The position numbers and the translations under genes were made by a program. Below, piece by piece: positions 34,260 to 42,066 of a DNA stretch of 64,000 nucleotides. The notes beneath the pieces are model-generated. The model was given only the letters and a program-made list of their open reading frames with translations. It was not told the origin of the DNA and ran no database searches. How positions within the stretch are numbered: the stretch's first letter is position 1; each line of letters opens with the position of its first letter. Source of the stretch: VXYL01 sp965243175 (lineage in GTDB: Bacteria; Pseudomonadota; Gammaproteobacteria; Pseudomonadales; Azotimanducaceae); assembly GCA_965243175.1 (NCBI GenBank), contig OZ251532.1:2790001-2854000 (forward strand). The letters run 5' to 3'.

Positions 34260-36364
34260 AGATTAAACGGTTGCGCGTTCAGAATTTCCGCGCCATCAAC
34301 GAGCTCGATCTGGTAGCGGGCACAAGCATGATCGTCATTGCCGGGCCAAATGGTTGCGGCAAGTCGTGTGTGTTGGACGCGATCAGATTCATTAAGTCCA
34401 CGTATGGGGGCTATACCCCGAACGAATGGGACCAATGGTTCAACGAGTTTCAAATACAACGAACCCAAGACCCTCGATCGATGAGAGCGTTACTCCGCGA
34501 TAGGGGGCGTGAAGCGATCCTCCAAGCCACTGTTTCCCTCCATGGCGATGAAAAGCAGTACATACGCGACAACCTGATCTCTCTGGCCGAAGAAGTCGCC
34601 CTTTCTCAATTGCTGCCAGGAACTACCTTTGAAACTTGGTCACAGCGGGTCCGAGTGCAGGGGCAGAAGATCGAGGGACTCGTCCAGCAGGTGCAAGAGC
34701 TCGGGCGCCAATACGCTGCAGCCTTGGCCCAAGAGCTCCAGAACAGTCAACACGTCGGTACAGTCACAGTTTCCCCAAGCGGAAGGGTTACCATAAACAC
34801 TAACTTCGTCCACCAAACCATTTGGCGCATCTACCAGCCTGGGAGATTCGGCTTGCTGGACTATCACGGTGCACATAGAAACTATAGCAGGGAGCGCCTC
34901 GGAGGCGTCGACCTCAGCCTAAAGACACAGGAAGAGCAGCAAAAGCAGAGCATTCTCTACAACTATGGCTCAAAGTACGCTAACATAAAATCACAAATGG
35001 CCGCGGAGTATGTCCTCGAAATGCTGCGCCAGCAAGGCGGTGCCGCGACTGAAGGCCGCAAGAGTCTTTCCGCAACACTCGGCGACCTAGTGCGGCAGTT
35101 CTTCCCAGGAAAGACCTTCGAAGGAGTCAGATCTAATGAGGCAGGCGAGCTCGAGTTCTCCGTCGTCCTAGGAGACAAGCAAAAGCACGACATCAACGAG
35201 CTCTCTTCTGGGGAGAAAGAGATCCTCTTCGGATACCTTCGCCTAAGGAACTCCGCTCAGCGACACTCCGTTGTATTGCTAGATGAACCGGAACTTCACC
35301 TCAATCCAAAACTAATCCAAGGCTTACCGCAATTCTACCAGAAATACATCGGCGAGGAGTTAGACAATCAGATTTGGACGGTGACTCACTCTGACGCCTT
35401 TCTCCGAGAGGCGCTACAAAGCGCGAATACTAGGGTCTTCCACATGCGCGAGGCCAGGCAAGCTGATCTGCAGCGCAACCAAATTCAGGAGCTGAAGAAA
35501 GACGAGGAGATAGATGATGCTCTACTTGAACTCATTGGTGACATAGCGGGCTATCGACCAGGTGGAAAGGTCGTCATCTTCGAGGGCGAAAACTCGGATT
35601 TCGATGTAAGAATGGTAGGACTACTGTTTCCCGCATATGAGAGGCGCATGAACTTCGTGTCCGCAGGCAATAGGCGTAACGTCCGCAGACTGCATGACGC
35701 CCTCGAAAAGATGAAGCATCCGCAGGATGGCGGACGAATCTTCTCTATTGTAGACAGGGATAATGAAGAAGAGCGAGGACGGAACCGTCGCTACCAGTGG
35801 GACGTATACCACATCGAGAACTACCTGCTTGACTCGGACGTAATCCTTGGCATCTTGCGGCGCATACACTTGGAGGACGTCGGTTTCGAGAGCGCTGAGG
35901 AAGTTGATGACGCGATGAGAACGCTGGCCGAAGCAGAGATCGATGGACTAGTAGAACATGTAGTGAGGGAGCGAGCATTCCGAGCCATCCACGGTGCAAT
36001 TAAACTCCGGGGTGGCGACGATGACGGTTCTGGGCCTGTGGAGAGGGTCACGACGAGGATTGGCGAGTCTTTGGAGAGGCTGCGACATCTTGGCGAAGGC
36101 GATCTCTCAGCGTCAGCTTTGGAGGACGCCGCGGCTGCGCGTAAGCGCACGTTAATCGAGGCTCTTGAGGGCGACAGGTGGAAACGAGAGTTTAGAGGTA
36201 AGGACATCCTCAAAGCGTTCGCAAGAGACTACGGACGGGGCATCAAGTACGAGATCATACGCGACATGATAGTAGTGGCCATGGCGGAACGAGGCATTAG
36301 GCCACCGGGGATGCTTGCGGTGTTGGAACGTATCGACAAGTATTCCGATGTAGAGGCTAGGTGA
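34256..36364 (+). CDS. AAA ATPase fused to a DUF4435/TOPRIM-like domain (PARIS/OLD-like)
   Basis: 702-aa protein. The N-terminal ABC/SMC-type ATPase has RLRVQNFRAINELDL, Walker A IAGPNGCGKSCVLDAI (about residues 28-43), a signature-like ELSSGEKEILFGYLRL (about 320) and Walker B VVLLDEPELHLNP (about 341). A second domain carries KVVIFEGENSDFDVRMVGLL (about 438), IFSIVDRDNEEERG (about 496) and VYHIENYLLDSDVI (about 518), the E...DxD...ENYLLD pattern of DUF4435 nucleases. AriA (AAA15 ATPase) and AriB (DUF4435) of PARIS are usually separate; a fused form would be a PARIS-merge-like or OLD-like protein (inference). It overlaps the methylase stop by 4 nt, so it is co-translated with it. More AT-rich than the methylase. 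Confidence 0.82.
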   Translation: MKIKRLRVQNFRAINELDLVAGTSMIVIAGPNGCGKSCVLDAIRFIKSTYGGYTPNEWDQWFNEFQIQRTQDPRSMRALLRDRGREAILQATVSLHGDEKQYIRDNLISLAEEVALSQLLPGTTFETWSQRVRVQGQKIEGLVQQVQELGRQYAAALAQELQNSQHVGTVTVSPSGRVTINTNFVHQTIWRIYQPGRFGLLDYHGAHRNYSRERLGGVDLSLKTQEEQQKQSILYNYGSKYANIKSQMAAEYVLEMLRQQGGAATEGRKSLSATLGDLVRQFFPGKTFEGVRSNEAGELEFSVVLGDKQKHDINELSSGEKEILFGYLRLRNSAQRHSVVLLDEPELHLNPKLIQGLPQFYQKYIGEELDNQIWTVTHSDAFLREALQSANTRVFHMREARQADLQRNQIQELKKDEEIDDALLELIGDIAGYRPGGKVVIFEGENSDFDVRMVGLLFPAYERRMNFVSAGNRRNVRRLHDALEKMKHPQDGGRIFSIVDRDNEEERGRNRRYQWDVYHIENYLLDSDVILGILRRIHLEDVGFESAEEVDDAMRTLAEAEIDGLVEHVVRERAFRAIHGAIKLRGGDDDGSGPVERVTTRIGESLERLRHLGEGDLSASALEDAAAARKRTLIEALEGDRWKREFRGKDILKAFARDYGRGIKYEIIRDMIVVAMAERGIRPPGMLAVLERIDKYSDVEAR

Positions 36365-36413
36365 TCCCGCAGACCTCCGTAAGTCGGCACGGTTCGCCAT
36401 CATTTTGTCTCCG

Positions 36414-37163
36414 CTAACCCGGCTGGACGTTCTCTAGTTCGACCAAAGCCCTCCATTGGCGGAACAGTGTCTGTACTTCTTGATTATTAATAAAGCCGTA
36501 ACCAGCAGCTGCTGGATGTTGCGCGATCAGAGGGTCGCTAACGAGGTACTCGAAGCCCTCGGCGAACTTCCCAAGCAACACAACTTTGGCATTTCGCTCT
36601 GACGCATCCCTCAACACTGCCTCAATTACAGGCATCCACTTGCATATCTGCATGGAGACAGGAGGAGAATTTTCCTGTGGATAGAATAGACTCAGTGACG
36701 CATTGAGCCACAGCCACCCTCTATCTCTACCACGTTGAAAGAGATCAGAAGTATGTTCGATGAGGCCATCTTTCCTCATGCTTGAAATCTGGTCTCTATT
36801 CGTTCCATTCTGAAGACGTCCTATTGCTACGAACCATGCCTTAAATATGTTTAGCAATGATCCCTTCATCCTGCTGTTGAAATAGTCACCCTCGAACAAA
36901 TTGCCTACTCTGGCGTCGTGAAATGATACGCCGTTAGCTCTGGTGGAATCTGCGTAGGGAGACTCTCCTAACCAAACTACATTGACATCACAACGTGGAA
37001 CGGAGAAGGCGGCAAAGCAACTGTCCGTCCCAGGAAGCCAGTTGGTCGACTCTAGGCTATCCAAGAAGACCGGATCAACCCTCTCTAGCGCGTCGGACAG
37101 CAAGTTATTCCAACTGTCGTGGGCACTGCTTAGGAGCCGTGTGCTAAATTCCTGTGATGGCAT
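36414..37163 (-). CDS. Uracil-DNA-glycosylase-superfamily-like protein with altered catalytic motif
   Basis: 249-aa protein. VVWLGESPYADSTRANGVSF (about residues 61-80) aligns with Ung motif A (GQDPYHxxxQAxGLxF). WLWLNASLSLFYP aligns with the LLLN strand, VVLLGKFAEGFEYL with the following core strand, and QHPAAAGYGFINNQEV (about 214-229) with motif B (HPSPLSxxxGFxG). The catalytic Asp of GQDPYH is Ser here, while the Pro-Tyr and the motif-B His are kept, so substrate or chemistry may differ from uracil excision. Start ATG has AGGAGGGG just upstream. It lies between an AAA-nuclease gene and a peptidase operon inside the defence island. Distant homology, judged by eye. Confidence 0.65.
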   Translation of the reverse strand: MPSQEFSTRLLSSAHDSWNNLLSDALERVDPVFLDSLESTNWLPGTDSCFAAFSVPRCDVNVVWLGESPYADSTRANGVSFHDARVGNLFEGDYFNSRMKGSLLNIFKAWFVAIGRLQNGTNRDQISSMRKDGLIEHTSDLFQRGRDRGWLWLNASLSLFYPQENSPPVSMQICKWMPVIEAVLRDASERNAKVVLLGKFAEGFEYLVSDPLIAQHPAAAGYGFINNQEVQTLFRQWRALVELENVQPG

Positions 37164-37540
37164 ATCTACTCCCCTCCTAGGAGACTAAGACGACCTGTAG
37201 CGATCGATTACGGTTCCGAACCGACAGCGAGCGATGTCCCCGCACACGCGCAGCTCGTGGAACCTCACGAAAGCCCGTCTCTGGCTGCGCACGATTATGC
37301 ACGGGGAGGAATGCCCTCCTAGGACGTCTGACCACCTACTGCTCGCTAGTGTAGTAGCTCGTCGAGCATTGTCAACCCTGGTCTCTTTGCGCTCTTTGCC
37401 GTCCTGAAGAGCCCGCCATGCCGATGGTCTCGACAGAGGCAGCCGTCCGCTAGATTCAGGGAGGGTCGGTAGGGCGAGCATTGGTGGCTAGGCAGGCCGG
37501 CGGGGCAGAGAAAGTCGCGGGGTGGGGCAACCAGATGCCA
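37164..37540. other. Intergenic region between two leftward genes
   Basis: A 377-bp stretch with stops in all frames at short spacing and no family-like peptide. It carries the ribosome-binding site of the glycosylase-like gene (about 37170-37180, minus strand) and presumably its promoter. I see no clear hairpin-plus-T terminator or repeat. Confidence 0.45.
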
Positions 37541-38170
37541 TCAAGGGAGTTCCTCGGTAAGCACGAGGACTTCCCGCAAGTGTTGGTGCAGAAACGAACC
37601 GTCCGGCCAAGCGTAACCGCCATCGGCCCATTCCGGGCCCCAGCTATTGCGAATCAGGTAGTGGCGGTCGCCATCGCTCATGCCCACGCCAACCCCCAGC
37701 ACGGCGTGAAGGCCGACGACGATCCCTTGCGCCGAAATCACCCACGGCGAGACCGGGGCGTGGAAGGCGTCGGGCAGGGAGATGCCCAAGATCGGCGCAC
37801 GGCCTGCCTTGAGCGCCGCTTCGACTTCGGCGGCTAGCGGTTCCTTGGCGAGGCTTGCCCGACGATACACATGAACGCCTGCCGGGGCGCTCCAATGATG
37901 AGGCAGGCCATCGGCTTGGTACGGGCAATCGGATTCAGCGGGCTGACCTTCCTTGGCAAGTGTCGCCGAGACGTCGGGCATTGAAACGCCCGGCCCATCC
38001 GAGGCGCCGGACGCGAAATGGTGGAGGTGTTCGGGGGATAGCTGGACGGTGCTTTCCCGCGCATGTTCGTGGGCGGTGGTGACCGCGTGTGCCAAGCAAG
38101 TCGGGCGGGCGCCTTGGTCGCGGATCGGGCCCAGCGCTGGCCGGTAGTCCAACTCGATGGAAAGACTCAC
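37541..38170 (-). CDS. Papain-like (C1 family) cysteine peptidase
   Basis: 209-aa intracellular protein with the papain catalytic set in order: GPIRDQGARPTCLAHAVTTA (oxyanion Gln and nucleophile Cys, about residues 14-33), GLHAVLGVGVGMSDG (catalytic His, about 153-167) and YLIRNSWGPEWADGGYAW (catalytic Asn, about 173-190). There is no signal peptide or prosegment, so it acts in the cytoplasm and may be active on synthesis or controlled by a partner. The GTG start overlaps the immA stop (GTGA), as immA overlaps xre, giving a three-gene coupled operon xre-immA-peptidase. A regulatory or defence role for the pair of proteases is inference. Confidence 0.85.
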   Translation of the reverse strand: MSLSIELDYRPALGPIRDQGARPTCLAHAVTTAHEHARESTVQLSPEHLHHFASGASDGPGVSMPDVSATLAKEGQPAESDCPYQADGLPHHWSAPAGVHVYRRASLAKEPLAAEVEAALKAGRAPILGISLPDAFHAPVSPWVISAQGIVVGLHAVLGVGVGMSDGDRHYLIRNSWGPEWADGGYAWPDGSFLHQHLREVLVLTEELP

Positions 38171-39131
38171 CCGACCACCCGCAGTGCCTGACCCTTCTCT
38201 CGGCGCGACCAACCTTGATGTTCCTTGCCGTAGTCGTCGATAAGCACTTCGATGCGCTCAAGCGTCGTCCGGCTCCAAGGGCGGGTGTGCTCGAACACAA
38301 GGCTGTGCAGGCCCGGCGAGGCGAACTCGACGTAGATCGTGCGTCGTGATCGGTCGCCGTATTCTTGAGCTAGGTCGGGGTCGCTTTGGCCGACGATCCG
38401 CGCGTCTCCCTCGGCGTCCACCAAGGTCCAGACGAATCCGGCGGAGGCGTGATGCGCTGCGCAGACGGCGAAGAGATCGTCCGGCCCGGCTTCAAGCGCC
38501 GAGCCGCTGTCCACTTGGCCGATGGCCCACACGTCCGCCCATGCCCGATCACGATCAAGCGGTGCCAACGGGCGCTTCATCTCCTTCGCGTCGATGTCTT
38601 GCAGCCGTTCCGCTTCGTCGCGGGGGATGACTTCGGCGGAGACAAGGGCCCAGCACGCCGCCTTGTAGCCTATGCCGAGACGCAACGCCAGCTGGTAGAT
38701 GGTCTCGGGCTCTTGGAGCGTTGCTTCGCTCCAACCGTGGCGTTCTGCCGTTTGCCGCAGCAGCGTGCTTGGCGCTAGGAGTTCGGCTGCGAAGGCATCC
38801 GCGCCTGCTTCTTTCGCGTTCCTCCCGTGCGCGGCGTTTCTTCCCGCGAACCCCACCGCGTGGTCGAAGCTGGACTCGTGGCCGAGCAGAAGGTGGCCAA
38901 GTTCGTGCGCTGCGGTGAACCGCTGGGCGGAGAGAGGGAGCTTCGAGGACACGACGATGCCCCTCTCCGCACCGGACTTGACGAACGCGCCCCAGAGCTT
39001 GTCCAACGGCTGGAACAGCAGGGGGATGCCACGATCAAGGACTGCGCCAACGACGTCGAAACTGGCGCGTTCGGCACCAGTCGCAGGCGGATTGGCCAGC
39101 ACCTTGGCCGCCTCGCGGACGCCCCGTAGTG

Positions 39132-40326
39132 TAGTGTCGCTTTTATACCATTGTTTAAGTTGGATGGCCGTGTCAAGATGCGTTTCGACGGGTTTTCGGG
39201 AGAGCGACGGGATGCGTGTGGCGGCGAGGATCGAGGTGCCGGAGTCGGACAGGAAGCAGCTGGAGCGGTGGTCGTCGTCGCGCAGCGCTTCGGTGCGGCT
39301 GCGGGAGCGTTCGCGGATCGTGCTGGCGGCGGCGTCGGGGATGACGAACAAGGAGATCGCGGCGGACACGGGTCTGGAAGTGAACAAGGTGGGGCGGTGG
39401 CGGCGGCGCTACGCCGACGAAGGCCTGGCGGGGATCGCGAAGGAGCGGCCGCGGGGCGGCAACCAGGGCGGGCGGAGCGACGCCGAGCGGGAGGCGCTGC
39501 GCAGCCGCATCGTGGAGTTGACGACGACCGCGCTGCCGAAGGACGCGACGCACTGGTCGTGCCGGACGATGGCGCGGGAGGCGGGCGCGACGCGCGACTT
39601 CGTGAGCCGGACGTGGCGCGCGAACGGGCTGAAGCCGCACCTGTCGCGGACGTTCAAGCTGAGCACGGACCCGCGGTTCGAGGAGAAGCTGCGCGACGTG
39701 GTGGGCCTGTACCTGGATCCGCCGGAGAACGCGGTGGTGTTCAGCTTCGACGAGAAGAGCTCCATCCAGGCGCTGGACCGGACGCAGCCCGGGCTGCCGA
39801 TGAAGAAGGGGCGCTGCGGCACGATGACGCACGACTACAGGCGGCACGGCACGACGTCGCTGTTCGCGGCGCTGAACATGGCGTCGGGCGAGGTGGTCGG
39901 GCGGTCGTTCCGCCGCCACCGCCACCAGGAGGCGCTGCGCTTCCTCAAGGAGGTGGAGAAGACGGTTCCGCCGGGGCAGGACGTCCACGTCGTGCTGGAC
40001 AACTACGCCACCCACAAGCACGAGAAGGTGAGGAAGTGGGTGGAGCGGAAGAAGCGCGTCCACCTGCACTTCACGCCCACCAGCGCGTCGTGGCTGAACC
40101 TCGTGGAGCGCTTCTTCGCGCAGCTGACGGAGAAGCACCTGCGGCGCGGCGCGTTCACGTCGGTGTGCGCCCTGGAGAAGAGCCTCCGGCGGTATCTGGA
40201 CACGTACAACGAGAACCCGCGGCCGCTGGTCTGGACGAAGACCACCGAGGAAATCCTCGAAAAGGTCGACCGCGCGAGAGCCAAGCTGGCCTCCGCGCCT
40301 TAGACTGCGTTATGTCAGCGACACTA
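39132..40326 (+). mobile_element. IS630-family insertion sequence
   Basis: About 1.2-kb element with terminal inverted repeats TAGTGTCGCT (39132-39141 and, inverted, 40317-40326). TA at both outer ends matches the TA target duplication of IS630/mariner elements. It contains one transposase gene in the direction opposite to the interrupted immA. The ends are intact, so the element may still be mobile. Confidence 0.9.
39212..40303 (+). CDS. IS630-family DDE transposase
   Basis: 363-aa transposase. The N-terminal helix-turn-helix region is RERSRIVLAAASGMTNKEIA and LEVNKVGRWRRRYADEGLAG. The DDE/DD(35)E catalytic core has VVFSFDEKSSIQALDR (first Asp, about residue 174), VHVVLDNYATHKHEKV (second Asp, about 262) and SASWLNLVERFFAQL (Glu, about 296). 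These are the standard IS630 motifs. Length is normal and the frame is unbroken. The ATG at 39212 is preceded by a purine-rich stretch (GGGAGAG). Confidence 0.93.
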   Translation: MRVAARIEVPESDRKQLERWSSSRSASVRLRERSRIVLAAASGMTNKEIAADTGLEVNKVGRWRRRYADEGLAGIAKERPRGGNQGGRSDAEREALRSRIVELTTTALPKDATHWSCRTMAREAGATRDFVSRTWRANGLKPHLSRTFKLSTDPRFEEKLRDVVGLYLDPPENAVVFSFDEKSSIQALDRTQPGLPMKKGRCGTMTHDYRRHGTTSLFAALNMASGEVVGRSFRRHRHQEALRFLKEVEKTVPPGQDVHVVLDNYATHKHEKVRKWVERKKRVHLHFTPTSASWLNLVERFFAQLTEKHLRRGAFTSVCALEKSLRRYLDTYNENPRPLVWTKTTEEILEKVDRARAKLASAP

Positions 40327-40339
40327 CAGTAGCATCTCG

Positions 40340-40684
40340 TCACGCTTGTTCACTGGCGCTCCTGCCTCGCAGGTACTCGGCGAACCGCAGCACCTCTTCC
40401 CTGTCCTTGTCCGAAAGGGCGGCCGCAGCTCGCGCCAGCTTGCCGATGGATTCGTCGTCGTTGATGTCGTTCCCTGCCAGGCTCTCCGTCCTCGTCTTGT
40501 ACAGCTTGGCGAGCTGGCCGAGTTCAACGGCGCTCACGTTTCGCGTACCGCCCTCCATCCGGGAGAACACGGAGCGAGAGACGCCGATGTACGCGGCAAC
40601 GTCGCCTTGGGACAGCCCTCGATACTCCCGCGCCTCCTTCAGGCGCAGGCCGAGGGTGCCTTCAACTGGTGCTTCGGTCGTCAT
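40340..40684 (-). CDS. XRE-family helix-turn-helix regulator
   Basis: 114-aa protein. The Cro/C1-type helix-turn-helix is LGLRLKEAREYRGLSQGDVA followed by YIGVSRSVFSRMEGGTRNVS (residues 11-50). The C-terminal half (DKDREEVLRFAEYLRGRSAS) is typical of regulators that precede ImmA/IrrE peptidases and are their cleavage targets. The stop TGA overlaps the GTG of the original immA. Now that IS630 splits immA, the repressor probably cannot be inactivated by its peptidase (inference). ATG 40684 gives the usual short N-terminus; an ATG at 40939 would extend it through the hicB remnant. Confidence 0.88.
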   Translation of the reverse strand: MTTEAPVEGTLGLRLKEAREYRGLSQGDVAAYIGVSRSVFSRMEGGTRNVSAVELGQLAKLYKTRTESLAGNDINDDESIGKLARAAAALSDKDREEVLRFAEYLRGRSASEQA

Positions 40685-41039
40685 GCGTTCCCACAAGGCC
40701 CCACGGCCCTTGGCCCAACCCCTCGGCAAGATAGGTCGCGGCAAGCTGGGTGCAAGCTCACGCCCTCCGCTGCGGCGCGCGTTGCCAAGCGCCTGTGGAG
40801 GCTCTTGGGGATGCGTGTACGAACTGGCCGCTGTACGCCTTCGGCGCGGGCAGATCGCCCTTGTCCTCTCGCTCCGCCATGGCCCAGGCCTCGAAGGCGT
40901 CATGCGCTTCGGCGATGGCCTGCTCGACGGTCTCCCCATCGGCTATGCAGCCGGGGAGGTCGGGTACCGTCACCAGGAACCCACCACCCTCGTCGCTGGA
41001 GAGCGGTTCGATGCGGATGGCGTAGTCTTCCAGTCTCAC
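40662..41039 (-). pseudogene. hicB-like antitoxin gene with two compensating frameshifts
   Basis: GTG 41039 starts VRLEDYAIRIEPLSSDEGGG, then FLVTVPDLPGCIADGETVEQ and IAEAHDAFEAWAMAERED, a HicB partial RNase H-like fold. After YSGQFV (about base 40820) a two-base insertion shifts the frame. The expected VRIPKSLHRRLATRAAAEGV continues in the next frame. A further single-base insertion after SLH returns the original frame, reading QLAATYLAEGLGQ to a stop at 40662. The unshifted frame stops early at 40758. The middle, the arc-like DNA-binding segment, is therefore scrambled. No hicA toxin is seen beside it. Confidence 0.65.
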
Positions 41040-41149
41040 TGCGCTGCCTCCATCAGCCGCACCAGCCGACGAATGTAGATGAGCCAGTTTACTACCGCTG
41101 CCGCCGCTTTCCGTTGCAAACGGTGCTGCCGACGTTGTATCGTGTCAAC

Positions 41150-41404
41150 ATGCCACGAGCGAGGCACCCCAAGAAGGATGTGGAAGCCGCACTTGCGCAG
41201 GCCGAGGCTGCAGGATGGCTCGTCAGGCCCACCGCTTCTGGCCATCGATGGGGCGTCATGCGTTGTGGTGGCGAGGAAGGTCGAGCGGGTTGCCAAGCCT
41301 CGATCTGGTCGACGCCTCGCAACCCGGTTAACCACGGCAAGCAGCTGCGGCGCCTGGTCGAAAACTGTCCGCACGGGTCTGAGTCGGCCAAACGACGGCG
41401 ATAA
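41150..41404 (+). CDS. Small basic protein, possible toxin partner of the next gene
   Basis: 84-aa protein, MPRARHPKKDVEAALAQAEA at the start, then GWLVRPTASGHRWGVMRCGG, and a Cys-containing end (GCQASIWSTPRNPVNHGKQL, RRLVENCPH). It is reminiscent of HicA-like double-stranded-RNA-binding toxins in size and in the helix-then-His pattern, but I cannot confirm the catalytic His. It is followed after 10 bp by a gene with a perfect AAGGAGGA site, suggesting a two-gene module. I know such pairs as conserved hypotheticals; no function is established here. Confidence 0.65.
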   Translation: MPRARHPKKDVEAALAQAEAAGWLVRPTASGHRWGVMRCGGEEGRAGCQASIWSTPRNPVNHGKQLRRLVENCPHGSESAKRRR

Positions 41405-41414
41405 GGAGGAAGCA

Positions 41415-41954
41415 ATGCCGAATCACCACTTCACTCTGATTGTCGACGGCGTGGACTTGCAGCACGAGTCCGTGGTCGACAGCCTGTTCGAGGCGGGTTG
41501 CGATGACGCCTTGGTCGGCAGCACGGACGGCGTCCAGTTCATCGACTTCGACCGTGAGGCGGCCAGCCTTGACGATGCCGTGCTGTCCGCAGTGGCGGAC
41601 GTGGAACGGGTGCCTGGCGCTCAAGTCGTCCGCATGGCCGGCGCGGGGCTCGTCTCCATCGCAGACATCGCAGCCCGCACCGGACGCACTCGGGAAGGCG
41701 CGCGGCTGCTTGTCGCGGGCACCCGTGGGCCCGGGGGCTTTCCGCCTCCGGTCACGGACCCTAGAGCCAGGTACCGCCTGTGGCGCTGGGGCGACGTAGA
41801 ACGCTGGTTCAGGCGCGAAGTCGGGGAGGAGATTGCGGGAACGCAAGACGAGCATCTTCTCTCGGCCATCAACGCCTGCTTGGAGCTCCGGCAGCAGCGC
41901 CGTTCGCTGGATGCAGGGAGGCGCAACCGCTTGCAGGTGCTGGCGGGTCTCTAG
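41415..41954 (+). CDS. Helix-turn-helix-containing partner protein (putative antitoxin)
   Basis: 179-aa protein. The N-terminal half resembles a small alpha/beta domain (HHFTLIVDGVDLQHESVVDS, VQFIDFDREAASLDDAV). The middle has a helix-turn-helix of the MerR/excisionase type (SIADIAARTGRTREGARLLV, then GFPPPVTDPRARYRLWRWGD and VERWFRRE). This pattern suits a DNA-binding antitoxin that represses its own operon. Strong ribosome-binding site (AAGGAGGA, 41403-41410). Its partner is the 84-aa gene just upstream. Confidence 0.65.
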   Translation: MPNHHFTLIVDGVDLQHESVVDSLFEAGCDDALVGSTDGVQFIDFDREAASLDDAVLSAVADVERVPGAQVVRMAGAGLVSIADIAARTGRTREGARLLVAGTRGPGGFPPPVTDPRARYRLWRWGDVERWFRREVGEEIAGTQDEHLLSAINACLELRQQRRSLDAGRRNRLQVLAGL

Positions 41955-42066
41955 GTGCGCCGCTTCAAGGGCACAGGCGAAGCGTAGGCCGCCAAACCGT
42001 CAACGGGTGACAGTCACGGCGCGACAGCCGGTCCATCGTCGATACGGCCACCGCAAGCGCAACGTA

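Larger units (their letters stand above)
38167..40343 (-). pseudogene. ImmA/IrrE metallopeptidase gene split by an IS630 insertion
   Basis: Residual frame (38167 to about 39131) encodes RGVREAAKVLANPPATGAER, then the zinc motif FTAAHELGHLLLGHESS (HExxH-like HELGH) and the third-ligand region EAGADAFAAELLAPS, as in ImmA/IrrE peptidases that cleave XRE repressors. Removing 39132-40326 and keeping one TA restores a single frame of 984 nt (327 aa) that starts at GTG 40343 and begins MTRCYCTLRGVREAAKV. That GTG overlaps the xre stop (GTGA). The insertion lies at codons 6-7, so the peptidase has lost its start. An open frame continues into the IS to 39387, but its first residues belong to the IS, so expression is doubtful. 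Confidence 0.88.

Noticed and set aside
37185..37481. 98-codon minus-strand frame in the gap after the Ung-like gene
   Set aside because: Low-complexity Arg/Ser/Leu peptide, no ribosome-binding site and no recognisable domain.
41036..41374. 112-codon minus-strand frame just upstream of the hicB remnant, whose TGA overlaps the hicB GTG
   Set aside because: I considered it as a hicA candidate, but it lacks HicA motifs and is largely antisense to the 84-aa gene.
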